64,000 bases of DNA, taken from contig PUQB01000063.1 in NCBI GenBank assembly GCA_003024785.1, positions 296,142 to 360,141 on the forward strand. The letters are read 5' to 3'. The translations under genes and the position numbers were made by a program. Under the pieces are notes generated by a model. That model searched no databases. It was not told where the DNA came from and worked only from the letters and a program-made list of their open reading frames with translations. Below, piece after piece: positions 22,201 through 32,351 of this stretch (its first letter is position 1; each line of letters starts with the position of its first letter). Source of the stretch: Selaginella tamariscina. Taxonomy: Eukaryota; Streptophyta; Lycopodiopsida; Selaginellales; Selaginellaceae.

Positions 22201-22934
22201 AGTAACATCTTTATGCCACTTTCCTGTAATAGATTAATATGGAAGGCGTGCGTGCGAGAGAGATGAAATCAATCTGATAGTCATACTTTGTACCATTGTA
22301 GAAGAAAACCAATATATCATTAAAAATATACACTGTATTTCAATTAGATAACTATGTATTGAACATGAAACACACACAATTTATGCAATACAATGGGGTT
22401 ACATTATATATCAATAGGAAAATACACTGATATATTTTATTCAATCAAATAATTATGTAAGGATCGTGAAATACACACACACACACAACGGGGTTACAAT
22501 ATTATGCCTGTGTAAATGTGAAACATAGTAAATCATTAAGCATTTATATATATTTCACAAGGACATCTCATTTTCTAACATTTTCTGAACGCTTTCTTGT
22601 ATTTTGCATGAGTGGACTTGTAAATGTGGTACAGACTTTATAACACACACATGCATTTGTCTTTATTCAGGTATGGTAAGCTTTTGGGCATACACAAGAA
22701 AAGACGAATTTAAAACTGCACTTGAGAAAGTAAGGCATGTGCAAGTTGTGTTGCAACAACAGCTAACACATGTCGAACATGAAAGATTGTCATGAGCGGT
22801 TATGGTTCCTGTCGATCATCCTTTACATGAGGTACACATACACAAGCACAGCATAGTAATTGACGATATGTTACAGCTTGATATGAACATGTTTAAAAAA
22901 AATTTAATTTGTAACACAAGGGCTTTGTCTACTT

Positions 22935-25409
22935 CATAGTTACCGCGAACTTTTCCGACCTACAAACCCGACCTAGCCGACATAGGTTGCAACAGTTTAA
23001 AAAAATTCCCGACCTAGGTTGGAGGTTTCAAAAGATAAAAGATAAAGAAATGTAAAAGAAAATAAATTAACATAATTCCAAATACAAAAAAAAATTAACT
23101 TACATCATAAAAAATAAAAAACTAATAATCTAACTCGGGCTCAGCCACTTCTTCTTCCATGGTTTCTTCATCATCCTCCTCTTCATGTTCTTCTCCTTCT
23201 ATTGGAGCTTGAGGAGTAGTCACTACTTCAGAATTCATTTCCATATTTTCAAGATAATCTTGTAAATCAACAAGTCTCTGCCACTGAGGTTCAAGTTCAA
23301 GTGTTTCTAAATCAATCTCAATATATGTGCAACCATCTCGTTCAACACGTTCTAACAAACGTGTGTTTGCATGAATAAAAACCAACATTTTCAAGTTGGA
23401 TGGTAGCAATCGATTATGTCGTTTTGTTTGTATCAAGTTCCAACTACTCCAATTTCTTTCACAAGGAGAAGCACACACTCCTTGGCTCAATAAACGAAGA
23501 GCACACTTTTGTAGCTCTGGCATAGCATTCCATATCTTTCCCACCAGCTCACACCTGTTCTCATCATCTTTGAACGCCTAGCAGCTTCATCACTCATACT
23601 AACATTCTCACGTCTTCGAAATTTCCCCCATTGGTTATCAATTTTGTCATAAAGTTCCATATCCCCTTGACAATATCTACGTAAGTATTGAAGCCAATTT
23701 TCAGATGCCATCCCATTCAATGGTGTGATATCCATATATGCAGGATGCACTGCATAAGCTGCTCCATGCAAAATAGAATGCATCATATCCCAACGTGCAG
23801 GTCGTCTACCATGACGTTCCTTCATAATGGCCTTGATGCTTGCTATTTTGTTAGCACACAGTATATGTTCATTAGCAACATTATCTAGTCCTTCCATCAT
23901 ACGTTCCATCGCCTCATAAATTAAGCCACTAGTAGCACCCTCTCGATCAGCAAGCCTCAACACCTTCAAGATTGGAGCAGTTAAAACAAGAATCTCTTGA
24001 CAACTATCAAGAAATGCATCATCTAAAATTCGTCGTCGGATGCGCAATCCAGTAGCTGTTTTTGACCATTGTGAAGAGTTCCACTCATCACTAACAACCA
24101 TCTTCCGTAAACCATTCAAAATCTCTGGGTGCATCAGTTGTGAAATCACTATAAACATATATGCAAATCGTGTTTCTGCAAGTTTCAAAAGCTCCCTTGA
24201 GCTGAATTTCCGGAATAAGGTAAGCAACCGTGGCTTTTTTGTAATGTACGAAACAATCTCTGTACAACTTTCTATGATCGAAGTTGCCCAATCCAATCTT
24301 CCAATATCCTCCAATGCCAAATCCAACACATGGCATACACATCGGCCATGTAAGATATGAGGGAATTCTTGTTGCATTAAATTCCCCATAGCCACACAAT
24401 TTGATGCATTATCCGTCACAACTTGCACCACATTTTCCACACCAACTTCCATGATCACTTCTCTCATTTGTTCCCAAAGCCAAGCTCCTGTTTTCTCGAC
24501 ACCACACTATCAATAGCTTTCCAAAAGACGCTACCTTGAATAGATGTCACCATGAAGTTGATTATAGCACGCCTCCGAATATCAGACCATCCATCTGTGA
24601 CAATGGTGTAGCCATACTTTGTCCATCCCTCTCGAAATTGACCAAGTTTACGATGAACTTCTTCATATTCTTCCTTAAGATGTCTTGTTCTTAAGGATTC
24701 GTAACCAAGTACTCGTGCAGAAGCTCCTGGGCCAGCTTCAGAAATTGCTTGCACCATTTTATTCATGCTTCTACTCTTAATGACATTGAATGGAATTGCA
24801 TTGGCATAAAAGAACCTCCGAATTGCATTATTCATCAATTTATACTTTTGATCGTTGAGCATACTAGGGACAGTTCCCTCCCCAAAGCTTCTTTTTCTAG
24901 ATCCAGAAGGGTTGCTTGTTGTTGAAGGCCCAACTCTATCAGATCCCATGCTTGATGCAGATGCCTCTTGCATATGCCCACTCTGGGCATCTGCTGTTAA
25001 CTGTGGAAAAGTAGATCTTGCTGCATTCTTCACATTTTCTGGCACATTTGGTGAATGACAACAATCAATACTATAGCCAGGAACTCCTCCAAGGTGCGCT
25101 TTGATCCTTTGTGGCCCTCCCCATACTCATTTCCACAAAAATTACATGTCCATCTAGATACACCTTTACCTTTGGCAAATTGCCTTACTTTTTTTACATA
25201 TTCCCATGCCCAATCATCTTTCATGATGGTTTGAATGCACAAAAAATCCCTAAATCCTGCTCAAATTGCTAATTTTTTCCTTGCTCCGTTGATTTCTTTA
25301 GGGCTTTTTTTAGGGCATTTTTTAATTTCCAAACAATTCCGACCTAGGTCACGACCTAAGTCGGAAAAGTTTAAAAAAACCACCGACCTAGGTCGGTGGT
25401 AACTATGGA
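22935..25409 (-). mobile_element. hAT-superfamily DNA transposon with 8-bp TSD
   Basis: The element is bounded by the 8-bp direct repeat GTCTACTT (22927-22934 and 25410-25417), the hallmark of hAT insertion. Its ends are inverted: CATAGTTACCGC on the left, and TCCATAGTTACCACC read inward from the right. Both ends carry repeats around the palindrome CCGACCTAGGTCGG (best copy 25384-25397, partial copies near 22956-23025 and 25342-25366). The length is 2475 bp. The transposase lies on the minus strand. The exact TSD and good ends suggest a fairly recent insertion into IR2. Confidence 0.93.
23122..25242 (-). pseudogene. hAT transposase (BED finger, DUF659, hAT dimerisation)
   Basis: Domains in order on the minus strand. 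BED zinc finger at 25242-25050: WEYVKKVRQFAKGKGVSRW, CNFCG, then after a frameshift a segment with CCHSPNVPENVK. Catalytic region with DUF659 at about 24680-24480: YGYTIVTDGWSDIRRRAIIN. Then VVTDNASNCVAMGNLMQQE and the CHVLDLALEDI block at 24430-24300. C-terminal hAT dimerisation region near 23520-23390: LSQGVCASPCERNWSSWNL. The end is an acidic tail rich in Glu/Asp. The conserved Asp residues (TDGWSD, TDNAS) and hAT Cys/His blocks are present. About three single-base frameshifts (near 25080, 24480, 23530) break one otherwise continuous frame of about 700 codons, so this copy is probably non-autonomous but recently active. Confidence 0.9.
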
Positions 25410-25689
25410 GTCTACTTTGCTTCATTATCATAATAAAAATGACAATGTGACATTAATAATTGACGAAGGAACTACTAAATATGTACCACAATAACGAATG
25501 CAACTTTTTAAAAAATGTATTTGTCTTTAAAAATAAAATAATTTGAGTAGTTGTGTGTAGCAAACCACGCAATAGCATGTGAAAAATATCGAAGAAAATA
25601 ATTGCTATTGGATTAAAGAACAAACATTTCTTTAGGCACACACATTTATCTCTGACACACCTAAATAAGGTTACCAAACAGTACATTAT

Positions 25690-25830
25690 TGTGGAGACCA
25701 ACCTGGTTGAGTATGGATAGTACCAATAATTAGAGACTCTTACTGGACTTGTTAAACATGACATGAGACATGTGATAGCAACCCCGATCACCACGAGAGT
25801 TGCTTGCTATTTTCTCCACATTTCTCACAC
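25690..25830 (+). pseudogene. Inverted copy of exon block of the 21.5-22.2 kb gene
   Basis: Read on the + strand this gives TGLVKHDMRHVIATPITTRV followed by ACYFLHI, matching the minus-strand block PGFVKQDRRRVVARIDHPGH at 22200-22070. The DNA runs parallel from the GTGGAGA near 25690 to CTCCACATTT near 25820. It sits at the centre of IR2, so the minus-strand sequence beyond the centre repeats it again. Confidence 0.6.
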
Positions 25831-27021
25831 ACGTGTGGTAACAAAAATTACCTCCATGCGTTAATACTTTTTATATTCAACTAAACTAGTCGTTATAATG
25901 ACGTATTGTTTAACAACCTTATTTAAGCAATTACCTTTTCCGATGCCTTCTACATACCATTACATAGTTTGCCACACACAACCACCAAGTTGCTTTGCTC
26001 TTAAAAACAAATGCATTCTCCAAAAAGTTGTTTTCATTGTTGTGGTATATATTTAATAGCTCCTTTGTCAATTGTTTACGCCATATGAAGCTGTAACACA
26101 TTGTTAGTCACCATGCTGTGCTTGTGTATGTATACCTCAGGTAAAGAGTAATTAACGAGGATCATGACCACTTGTGATAATTTTTCATACTCAATCTGCA
26201 TTAGCTACTATCACGATACAACTTGCACAAACCTTACTTTCTCAAGTGCAAAATTAAATTTGTTTCTATTAAAATGATATTCTTGTGTATGTTTAAAAGC
26301 TTGCCACACCTGAATAAACACAAATGCATGTGTATGTTATAAAGTCTGTATTACATTCACAAATCCACTCATGTAAAATATAAAAGAACGTTTAAAAAAT
26401 GCTAAAAAATAGGATGACCTTGTGAAATACATATAAATGCCCCATGATTTACTATGTTTCACATTTACACAATCGTAATATTGTAGCCCCGTTATGTGTG
26501 TGTGTGCATGTTTCACGATCCTTACATAGTTATCTTATTTATTGAATAAAATATGTGTATTTTTCTATTGATATATAATGTAGCCCCGTTGTATTGCATA
26601 AATTATGTGTTTCATGTTTAATACATAGTTATCTGATTGAAATACAGTATATACTTTTAATGATATATTGGTTTTCTTCTACAGTGGTACAAAGGTTAAG
26701 AGGTGACAATGGGGCTATTCGCACTTGAACTTATCCTAATATTAAAGTCATTTTTAAGTGTTTTTTCTATTCGCACAAGCACTTTATTTTAAGTACACGT
26801 ACTTACCCTTTTTTAAAGTTTTTTTCTTAAGTATTCAAGTTCGCACATCTGTACTTAAAATTTGTACTTTCTTAAATTTAAGTTTTTTAGACCAATTTTA
26901 AGTGAGGGGGGGGGTTTTTAATTTTCAAAAAATATTCCAAAATGATTCTGATGAAATAGATTCGCACCAAGTGTTGGCGCTCCTGGCAAAAAAAATTTCT
27001 AGAGAGGATTTTTTGTGAGGT

Positions 27022-28255
27022 TTGAGGACCTGTTATGGCGACGACGGTAATAAAAGAAGAGTGGAGAATTTAAGGAGGAAAGAAGAGAACTTTTTGGTAG
27101 GGTTTGCTGAATCACCGATGGCGCTCGGAAGATCACCGGCCCTTGGATCTGGGGGAACTCGTGGAGGCAGAGGAGGGCGAGCTAGCGGCCCAGGAGCTGG
27201 GCTTGGAGCGAGCATCAATGCAGGCCGTGGATTTGAGTATGCTGGAGCTGGGTGTGGACCAAGTGTGGAGCTCGGTGGTGCAGGTCGTGGATCTCAACAC
27301 GGTGGAGCTAGAGGAGGGCACGGAGCTCCCAGCTTCAAGGACTCGCTATTTTCAAACTTGTAAGTTTCATTCCTTTTAGGGTAGAGGTTGCTTGAGTTTG
27401 AGTCGTTAGGTGTTTGTTAGGATGTGGAGGACCAGGAAGATGATGAGGAGCTCCCGATGAAGAGGAAAACATTCTCGAGGGTGATGATGGTGGTGAGTTT
27501 GTGGATACCTCTAGGTTTGCAGCTGCTCCAGCAAAAAGAAGTCGAGGAAAAAACTGGAAATGGGAGGACACAGCGGTGCTGATTGACCTCATGAGGGAGG
27601 ATTACTTAGCCAAGATCTGGGAACAGGAGCAGTGAAGAGGCTATGTTGAGTGGGAATCAGCGATGGATCTTGCTGGCAAGAAAGATGAAGGAGGCTGGAT
27701 ACGATCGCAATCAGAAGATGTGTAAGCGTCGATGGCACAATATGCTAAGTGACTACAGGTGCGTTGGAGATTTTCAGCGAAGACAGGAAACCCAGACTAC
27801 TTCGGGCTGAATCCGCTGAAGCGAGGCAGCTCCTTCCTGGTTTGAACACGCGAGTGATGCCTCGGCCATGTATGATGCGATGGGTGCTTTTCTTGGAAGG
27901 GATGCATCAACAACCCCCTCATTTCTTGCAGATTCAATGTAGTTCAAGATGAGGATGATCCCACGGAAGGAGATGATGCTCCTGGAGATGCTTCTCAGGT
28001 GCCTGGGAGCTCAGGGAAGAAGAAAAAGAAGTCAAAGAAGGCAGAGCATACAATGAGTAGTCTGCTCAGGGAAGGGAATGCCTTGTCTGCAGCTAGAATG
28101 AGCTGAGTTTGGCATGGTAGCAGGAGACCCTTGCATGCCAGCGAGAGATTTGCCAAGCTGAGAAAGAGAAGGCTTCTGCTACTACCAGCCTTGCCGGGGC
28201 AATTGTGAACATCTCCATGGCCTTGTGCAACTTTTTAAATGGTGCAGCTGCTCCT
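27022..28255 (+). pseudogene. PIF/Harbinger ORF1: Gly-rich, Myb/SANT-like protein
   Basis: The first exon-like frame (27118-27363) starts MALGRSPALGSGGTRGGRGG and is Gly/Ala rich. After a gap, the trihelix/SANT-like start KNWKWEDTAVLIDLMREDYL lies at about 27551-27610, followed in shifted frames by WESAMDLAGKKDEGG and, further on, KTGNPDYFGLNPLK. A Lys-rich segment (SSGKKKKKSKKAEHT near 28010-28050) could be a nuclear localisation signal. In this superfamily ORF1 proteins bind the transposon ends and bring in the nuclease. Several stops and frameshifts interrupt the frame; introns are possible (GTAAGTTTC at 27360). Confidence 0.65.
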
Positions 28256-28637
28256 TAATTTTCTAGCTGCTAGCGGATCTAGATTTTTGCTTGTTTATTC
28301 GAGTCTACTTGTTTGCTGGTTTTTTAATATATTTTGGAAGTAATCAAAAATTTTATTCTTGCTATTTTTCAGGAAGAAACCGAGCCCCCCCTGGAGCCTT
28401 CATCACCTCTTCCTCAACAACCTGAACATGCAGTTGGAGAAACCGGCTAACACAACTTCAGCCGCCATCACCTGAGCCTCCAAGCCTCCAAGCTGAGCCC
28501 CCGATCATGAGAAGATCCTTGAACAACCGAATACAGTGATTGATGCGGTGACAAGGAACAAAATATGCCTCATCATTTTTCAGGTTTGATATTTTGAGCA
28601 CTTCAAAACTGCAATGTTTTACGTACATATTTCTATG

Positions 28638-29925
28638 CTAGGTTTTGGTTCTTGTAGTTGAAGCTTTCAGATTGATTGCTAACGACAAGAGCCCTGCTTT
28701 ACCAACTTTACCTGGTGAAGATGATGATGAGACGGAGCTTCGCCGAGCTGTGGCTGCCAAGAGGTTTTGCACCGGGCTATGGTGGGTGAAGCCGAGGAAC
28801 CTCACAGCTTGGAGCAAGTTCTTCATGGAGTATTATGAGCCTGGACGGTGGAAGAGAAAGCTCCGATGGAAAAGAAAACCTTCTTCTTGCTCTGTGGTAT
28901 GTTAGAGGAGGACATCCGCAAGCAGACACGACGTGGAGGAGAGCAGTTCCTGTCGACGTTCGCTTGGGAGTCACCTTGTACAAGCTGTTCAAGAACACAG
29001 ACTACTCGGATCTTTCAGATAAGTTTGGAATTGGTGAATCTACTGCTCATGACATTGTTTGTGAGACTACTGCTGCGATCGTCAAGAGCCTGGGGTACAA
29101 GATTCGATTCCAGAGACACGAAGAAGTTCAGGCTGTAGCTGCGGGCTTTCAAAGGGTGACAAGAACCCGGTTGCCCAATGTTGGGGGCAATAGATTGTAC
29201 GCATTTTGAGATAATCGTCCCGCTGGCCCAGACGGTGAGAGCTATTACGATCGGAAGCAGCGTTACTCCGTGATCATGCAAGGAGTGTGTGACGCTCAAA
29301 AGAGGTTCTTGAGTGTGTATGCAGGCTGGCCAGGTGAATACTTTTTTTTTTACCAGGTTCTTATTTTTCTTTTTAATATTTTTTTTCGTTTCTAGGGAGT
29401 GTGCATGATATGAGAGTTTTTCGGAACTCTACTCTGAAAAACAAAGCAGCTACTCACAGCACCTCTTGAGCTTGCATTCGATGAGAGGATCGAGCCTTAC
29501 CTGGTGGGAGATAAAGGTTACCAGCTCCAGCAACATCTAATGATCCCTCACACAAGTAAGTGTTGTTTGATTTTTATTTACGTAAGTTGTAAAGTTGTCA
29601 CAGCTCCCCACCCAACGAGGGGTGATCGAGTTCAACCTCCAACACCACCTTGCTCGGATTGTTATTGAGCAAGCATTTGGACTTCTGAAAATGAAGTTTC
29701 AAATGTCTGGATCAAAACAAAAAATTCGTCCGAAGTACCTCCGAACATCATCAAAGTTGTTGCATCTTGCACAACTTCTTGATTGATGTTGGTGAAACCG
29801 ATCTTCGGGCTGAGATACAAGCAGAAAGAGGAGGTTAAAAAGCAAAAGAGGCTTAAAACATATGTGGATTATGGTGATCCTGTGCAAGCTGAGGGAGAGC
29901 CACTAGAAGACTTGGAGGGATGCTA
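28638..29925 (+). pseudogene. PIF/Harbinger nuclease (DDE, HARBI1-like), broken
   Basis: Blocks in order: RFCTGLWWVKPRNL (28760-28800), KKTFFLLCGMLEEDIRKQ (about 28875-28925), LGVTLYKLFKNTDYSDLSDK followed by FGIGESTAHDIVCE (about 28965-29065), LPNVGGAIDCTHFEI with a frameshift (about 29170-29220), DRKQRYSVIMQGVCDAQKRF and LSVYAGWPG (about 29250-29335), GSVHDMRVFRNSTL after a 60-70 bp intron-like gap (about 29397-29440), GDKGYQLQQHLMIPHT (about 29510-29555), and ARIVIEQAFGLLKMKFQMSG (about 29655-29710). Asp in IDCTH, Asp in VHDMR or GDKGY and Glu in VIEQAF correspond to the catalytic triad region. This enzyme cuts and pastes the element. At least three frameshifts disable it. Confidence 0.85.
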
Positions 29926-30254
29926 GGGACATCCGGGAGAACCTCACCGACTTTCTCTGTTTGCGTTCTTATTGAATATTTCAAATACCGGAAAAAAATT
30001 TTGAATTTTAATTTTTTTATAAGTATGTGAATGTAAGTTGTTTATGCAAATGATAAGTACGTAATTGTGAATGAACTTGTATTTTAACTGAAAAATGTAT
30101 ATTATAAAACTAGGTATGTGAGAATAGAAAACACCTTAAATCTTTACTTAAATGTTTAAGTTTCTTAATTCTATATATGCGAACATGAAGTTTTTAAAAT
30201 TTTAAGTGAGTAACTTTAAATTTTGAAGCTTAAGTTCATGTGCAAATAGCCCCA

Positions 30255-30702
30255 CTATACCTTCTCCTTGTTAAGAATATTCTCAACGTGCTATACTATG
30301 AAATCCCAAGTTTTTTAGGATTTTTTTACCAGAAAAGTTACTACTTGGGTTAATTGGTGCGTATCATCAAATAGAATTTCTGTCGAGATTTTCTGCTGCA
30401 GTGACTATCGGATTGATTTAGTGCAGAGTGTGTGTGTTTCAAATCCGGATGTATATGCATTATACACTACATTCAGACCTGTATTACCTTATCGGGGAGC
30501 ATTAGGGAGGGGATTTCCTGGGAAGATGGAGAATGTGAGATCCCAGCAGTAGCTTCAGGGGAGGAAGAAACAACACCAAATGCCTGTGCAGCAGCCCTGG
30601 CAAAATTTGCATCATCATCCCCAACAATCCCCGCAGATCCCATTTCCAGATCAATCTCCTCCACTCCCACCCCCACATCCCGCACCAAATGGCTGTGTGG
30701 AT
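30255..30702. other. Stretch before the gap, no clear gene
   Basis: A Gln/Pro/His-rich peptide is readable on the + strand at 30580-30700 (PVQQPWQNLHHHPQQSPQIP), running into the gap. It could be part of a plant regulatory protein exon, but nothing diagnostic is visible. The rest is AT-rich. Confidence 0.3.
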
Positions 30703-30925
30703 NNNNNNNNNNNNNNNNNNNNNNNNNNNNNNNNNNNNNNNNNNNNNNNNNNNNNNNNNNNNNNNNNNNNNNNNNNNNNNNNNNNNNNNNNNNNNNNNNN
30801 NNNNNNNNNNNNNNNNNNNNNNNNNNNNNNNNNNNNNNNNNNNNNNNNNNNNNNNNNNNNNNNNNNNNNNNNNNNNNNNNNNNNNNNNNNNNNNNNNNNN
30901 NNNNNNNNNNNNNNNNNNNNNNNNN
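30703..30925. other. Assembly gap (223 N)
   Basis: A run of 223 N. Reading frames given across it are meaningless. Confidence 1.
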
Positions 30926-30979
30926 TGTTAATTTTTAAACTCAATTTAATGAATTTTAGTCATGGGTAAGGGTTAAACA

Positions 30980-31270
30980 AAATAAATTAAGAAATAAAAT
31001 AAAAAGATTCACGAACGAGCTTTTAAAATTGTATAATTAAAGAAAATATTGAGATTGAAAAATTAAGTTACAATTTTTAAAGATGAAGTGTGAAAAAAAA
31101 TTCTTAAAATATTTGAAAATGTTAAAAAAATATCAATTTTTCATGATGTATTAATTGAAAAACATGTAATTAATTCATAATGTTAAACATCATCACCAAT
31201 TAAGCTTGTTATAAAATTGGTGGTCACAAGGTATAAAAGCAAGTGAAATGTTAATTATATTTCATAACGA
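30980..31270 (+). repeat. Direct repeat shared with 39640-39990
   Basis: The segment around GAAATAAAATAAAAAGATTC (30992), AAAGATGAAGTGTGAAAAAA (about 31078) and TGGTGGTCACAAGGTATA (about 31219) recurs in the same order and orientation at 39648, 39745 and 39948. It is AT-rich and has no coding capacity. Because it is direct rather than inverted, it is not part of the IR3 palindrome even though it lies just outside both IR3 ends. Confidence 0.75.
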
Positions 31271-31667
31271 TTAGATATGGTTCGCATGGCAAGCCATGTG
31301 ATATATACATTTGCACTTTTTTACTATGGCATATATCACTGGTTGTATACGCTTTGAGTGTGTGAGTTTGTGTGTATGCTTTCTGTGTTTTATGTATGTG
31401 TTCAGTGCCAAAATACCCCTTAATTTTTGTTGACGCGAGAGTAAATAGAATTTCTAAAATTGAACTCTTGTACAGCTTTTAAAATTGCTCGTCTATATTT
31501 GATTCAGTACAATATTTGGGTATTGATTATTATTAAATAAATTAGATCAAAATATGTTAAAATTACTCTAAACTAATGCATTTTTATACAGTAGAATACT
31601 TAATTACTAGTACTACTATTACTATTACTACTACTACTACTAATAATAATAATCTCTCATTGACAAT
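31271..31667. other. AT-rich upstream flank of MTPSL copy 1
   Basis: Contains an (ACT/TAC)n and (TAA)n simple repeat at about 31610-31652 directly before the coding start. No gene is seen. Any promoter of MTPSL copy 1 would lie here, but I can identify no convincing TATA box. Confidence 0.4.
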
Positions 31668-32351
31668 GGAAGGCCTCACTCAATCTACCTTTCGCCCTTG
31701 CCTTGCTCATTCCCTTTGTCCAAGCATCCAGATAATCTAGGCAAGGAAATCGATGAGTTTTGTAAATGTTCTGCCGAATCCACCAATGACAAGGAGCTGG
31801 AGTTCATTGTGGTGGAGAAGTGGCCCTTTCTAGCGTGTTTATTCTGGCCCATGGCCCTTAATCGAATGTTGGTTCATTCTTCTGAACACAAAGGTTGACG
31901 ATGTCAAGTCGATTGGGGCCGACGGCAACAAGATTGGAGCTCTCATGCATAAATACACTCAAGTCATCCGAGGCAATTCACAAACTCGTGATTGGCAAGG
32001 AGGAGATGACATGTTTCTTTCTTGCTTTGTTTCCTTATGGGAACAGTTGCGGACCAACATGACAGCAACGCAATATGCTCGGCTCTCTGATAGGTTCTGT
32101 GAGCTGCATGTTTCACTATCCAAGGCCAGCCAGGTGATGATGGTCTTGGATATATGATGTCAGGAACTCTCGAGTGAAGGCGTTCATCGATGGTCTTGGA
32201 TATATGATGTCAGGAACTCTCGAGTGGAGTTGGCATACCGCTCGTTACCATGGTCTTTAACTGGGTTATACCACCGCAAAACGAGCGACAGGGAATTATG
32301 TACCTTGAAGATCCACCGAGGTTCGAATCGATGCCCATCCCAACTGATTAA
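31668..32351 (+). pseudogene. Microbial-type terpene synthase-like pseudogene, copy 1
   Basis: Starts MEGLTQ like the other copies and keeps EIDEFCKCSAESTNDKELEF, VEKWPFLACLFWP, VDDVKSIGADGNKIGALMH, SLWEQLRTNMTATQYARLSD, the WSWHTARYHG block near 32230 and the C-terminus RFESMPIPTD. It has lost about 300 bp including the NSE metal-binding region, has small deletions before the Asp-rich motif (31870-31895), and holds a 60-bp duplication (GTGATGATGGTCTTGGATAT around 32130 and again near 32190). Terpene synthases of this family convert prenyl diphosphates to mono- or sesquiterpenes using Mg2+ bound by the Asp-rich and NSE motifs. This copy cannot be functional. Confidence 0.85.

Larger units (their letters stand above)
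22290..26695. repeat. Second large inverted repeat IR2, centre near 25790
   Basis: 22290-22925 is the reverse complement of about 26060-26695, and 25440-25790 continues as the reverse complement of about 25790-26050. The left arm is split only by the hAT transposon 22935-25409. Example: GAAAGTAAGGCATGTGCAAG at 22724 pairs with CTTGCACAAACCTTACTTTC near 26230. Arms are roughly 1 kb each once the transposon is removed. Identity is moderate, clearly lower than in IR1. Reading frames in both arms (for example 22604-22795) do not match a family I know. Confidence 0.85.
26710..30254 (+). mobile_element. PIF/Harbinger DNA transposon, two genes
   Basis: The terminal inverted repeats are TGGGGCTATTCGCACTTGAA on the left and TGGGGCTATTTGCACATGAA read inward from the right (30254). 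Subterminal pieces such as TTCGCACATCTGTACTTAAA (near 26848) and TTTAAGTG motifs recur inside both ends. Two reading regions on the + strand fit the standard PIF/Harbinger pair: a Myb/SANT-like DNA-binding protein and a DDE nuclease. I could not find a convincing 3-bp target duplication. An end-only copy lies at 39411-39560. Confidence 0.85.

Noticed and set aside
26700..30260. 3-bp target duplication of the PIF/Harbinger element
   Set aside because: Flanks next to the inverted ends (CAA or AAT on the left, CTA or ACT on the right) do not match in any reasonable choice of boundary.
30651..30944. Open frames spanning 30703-30925
   Set aside because: They run through the N gap and have no sequence content there.
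32318..32345. GGTTCGAATC resembling a tRNA B box
   Set aside because: It is the coding sequence of the MTPSL C-terminus (RFESMPIPTD) and recurs in the other copies at the same place.
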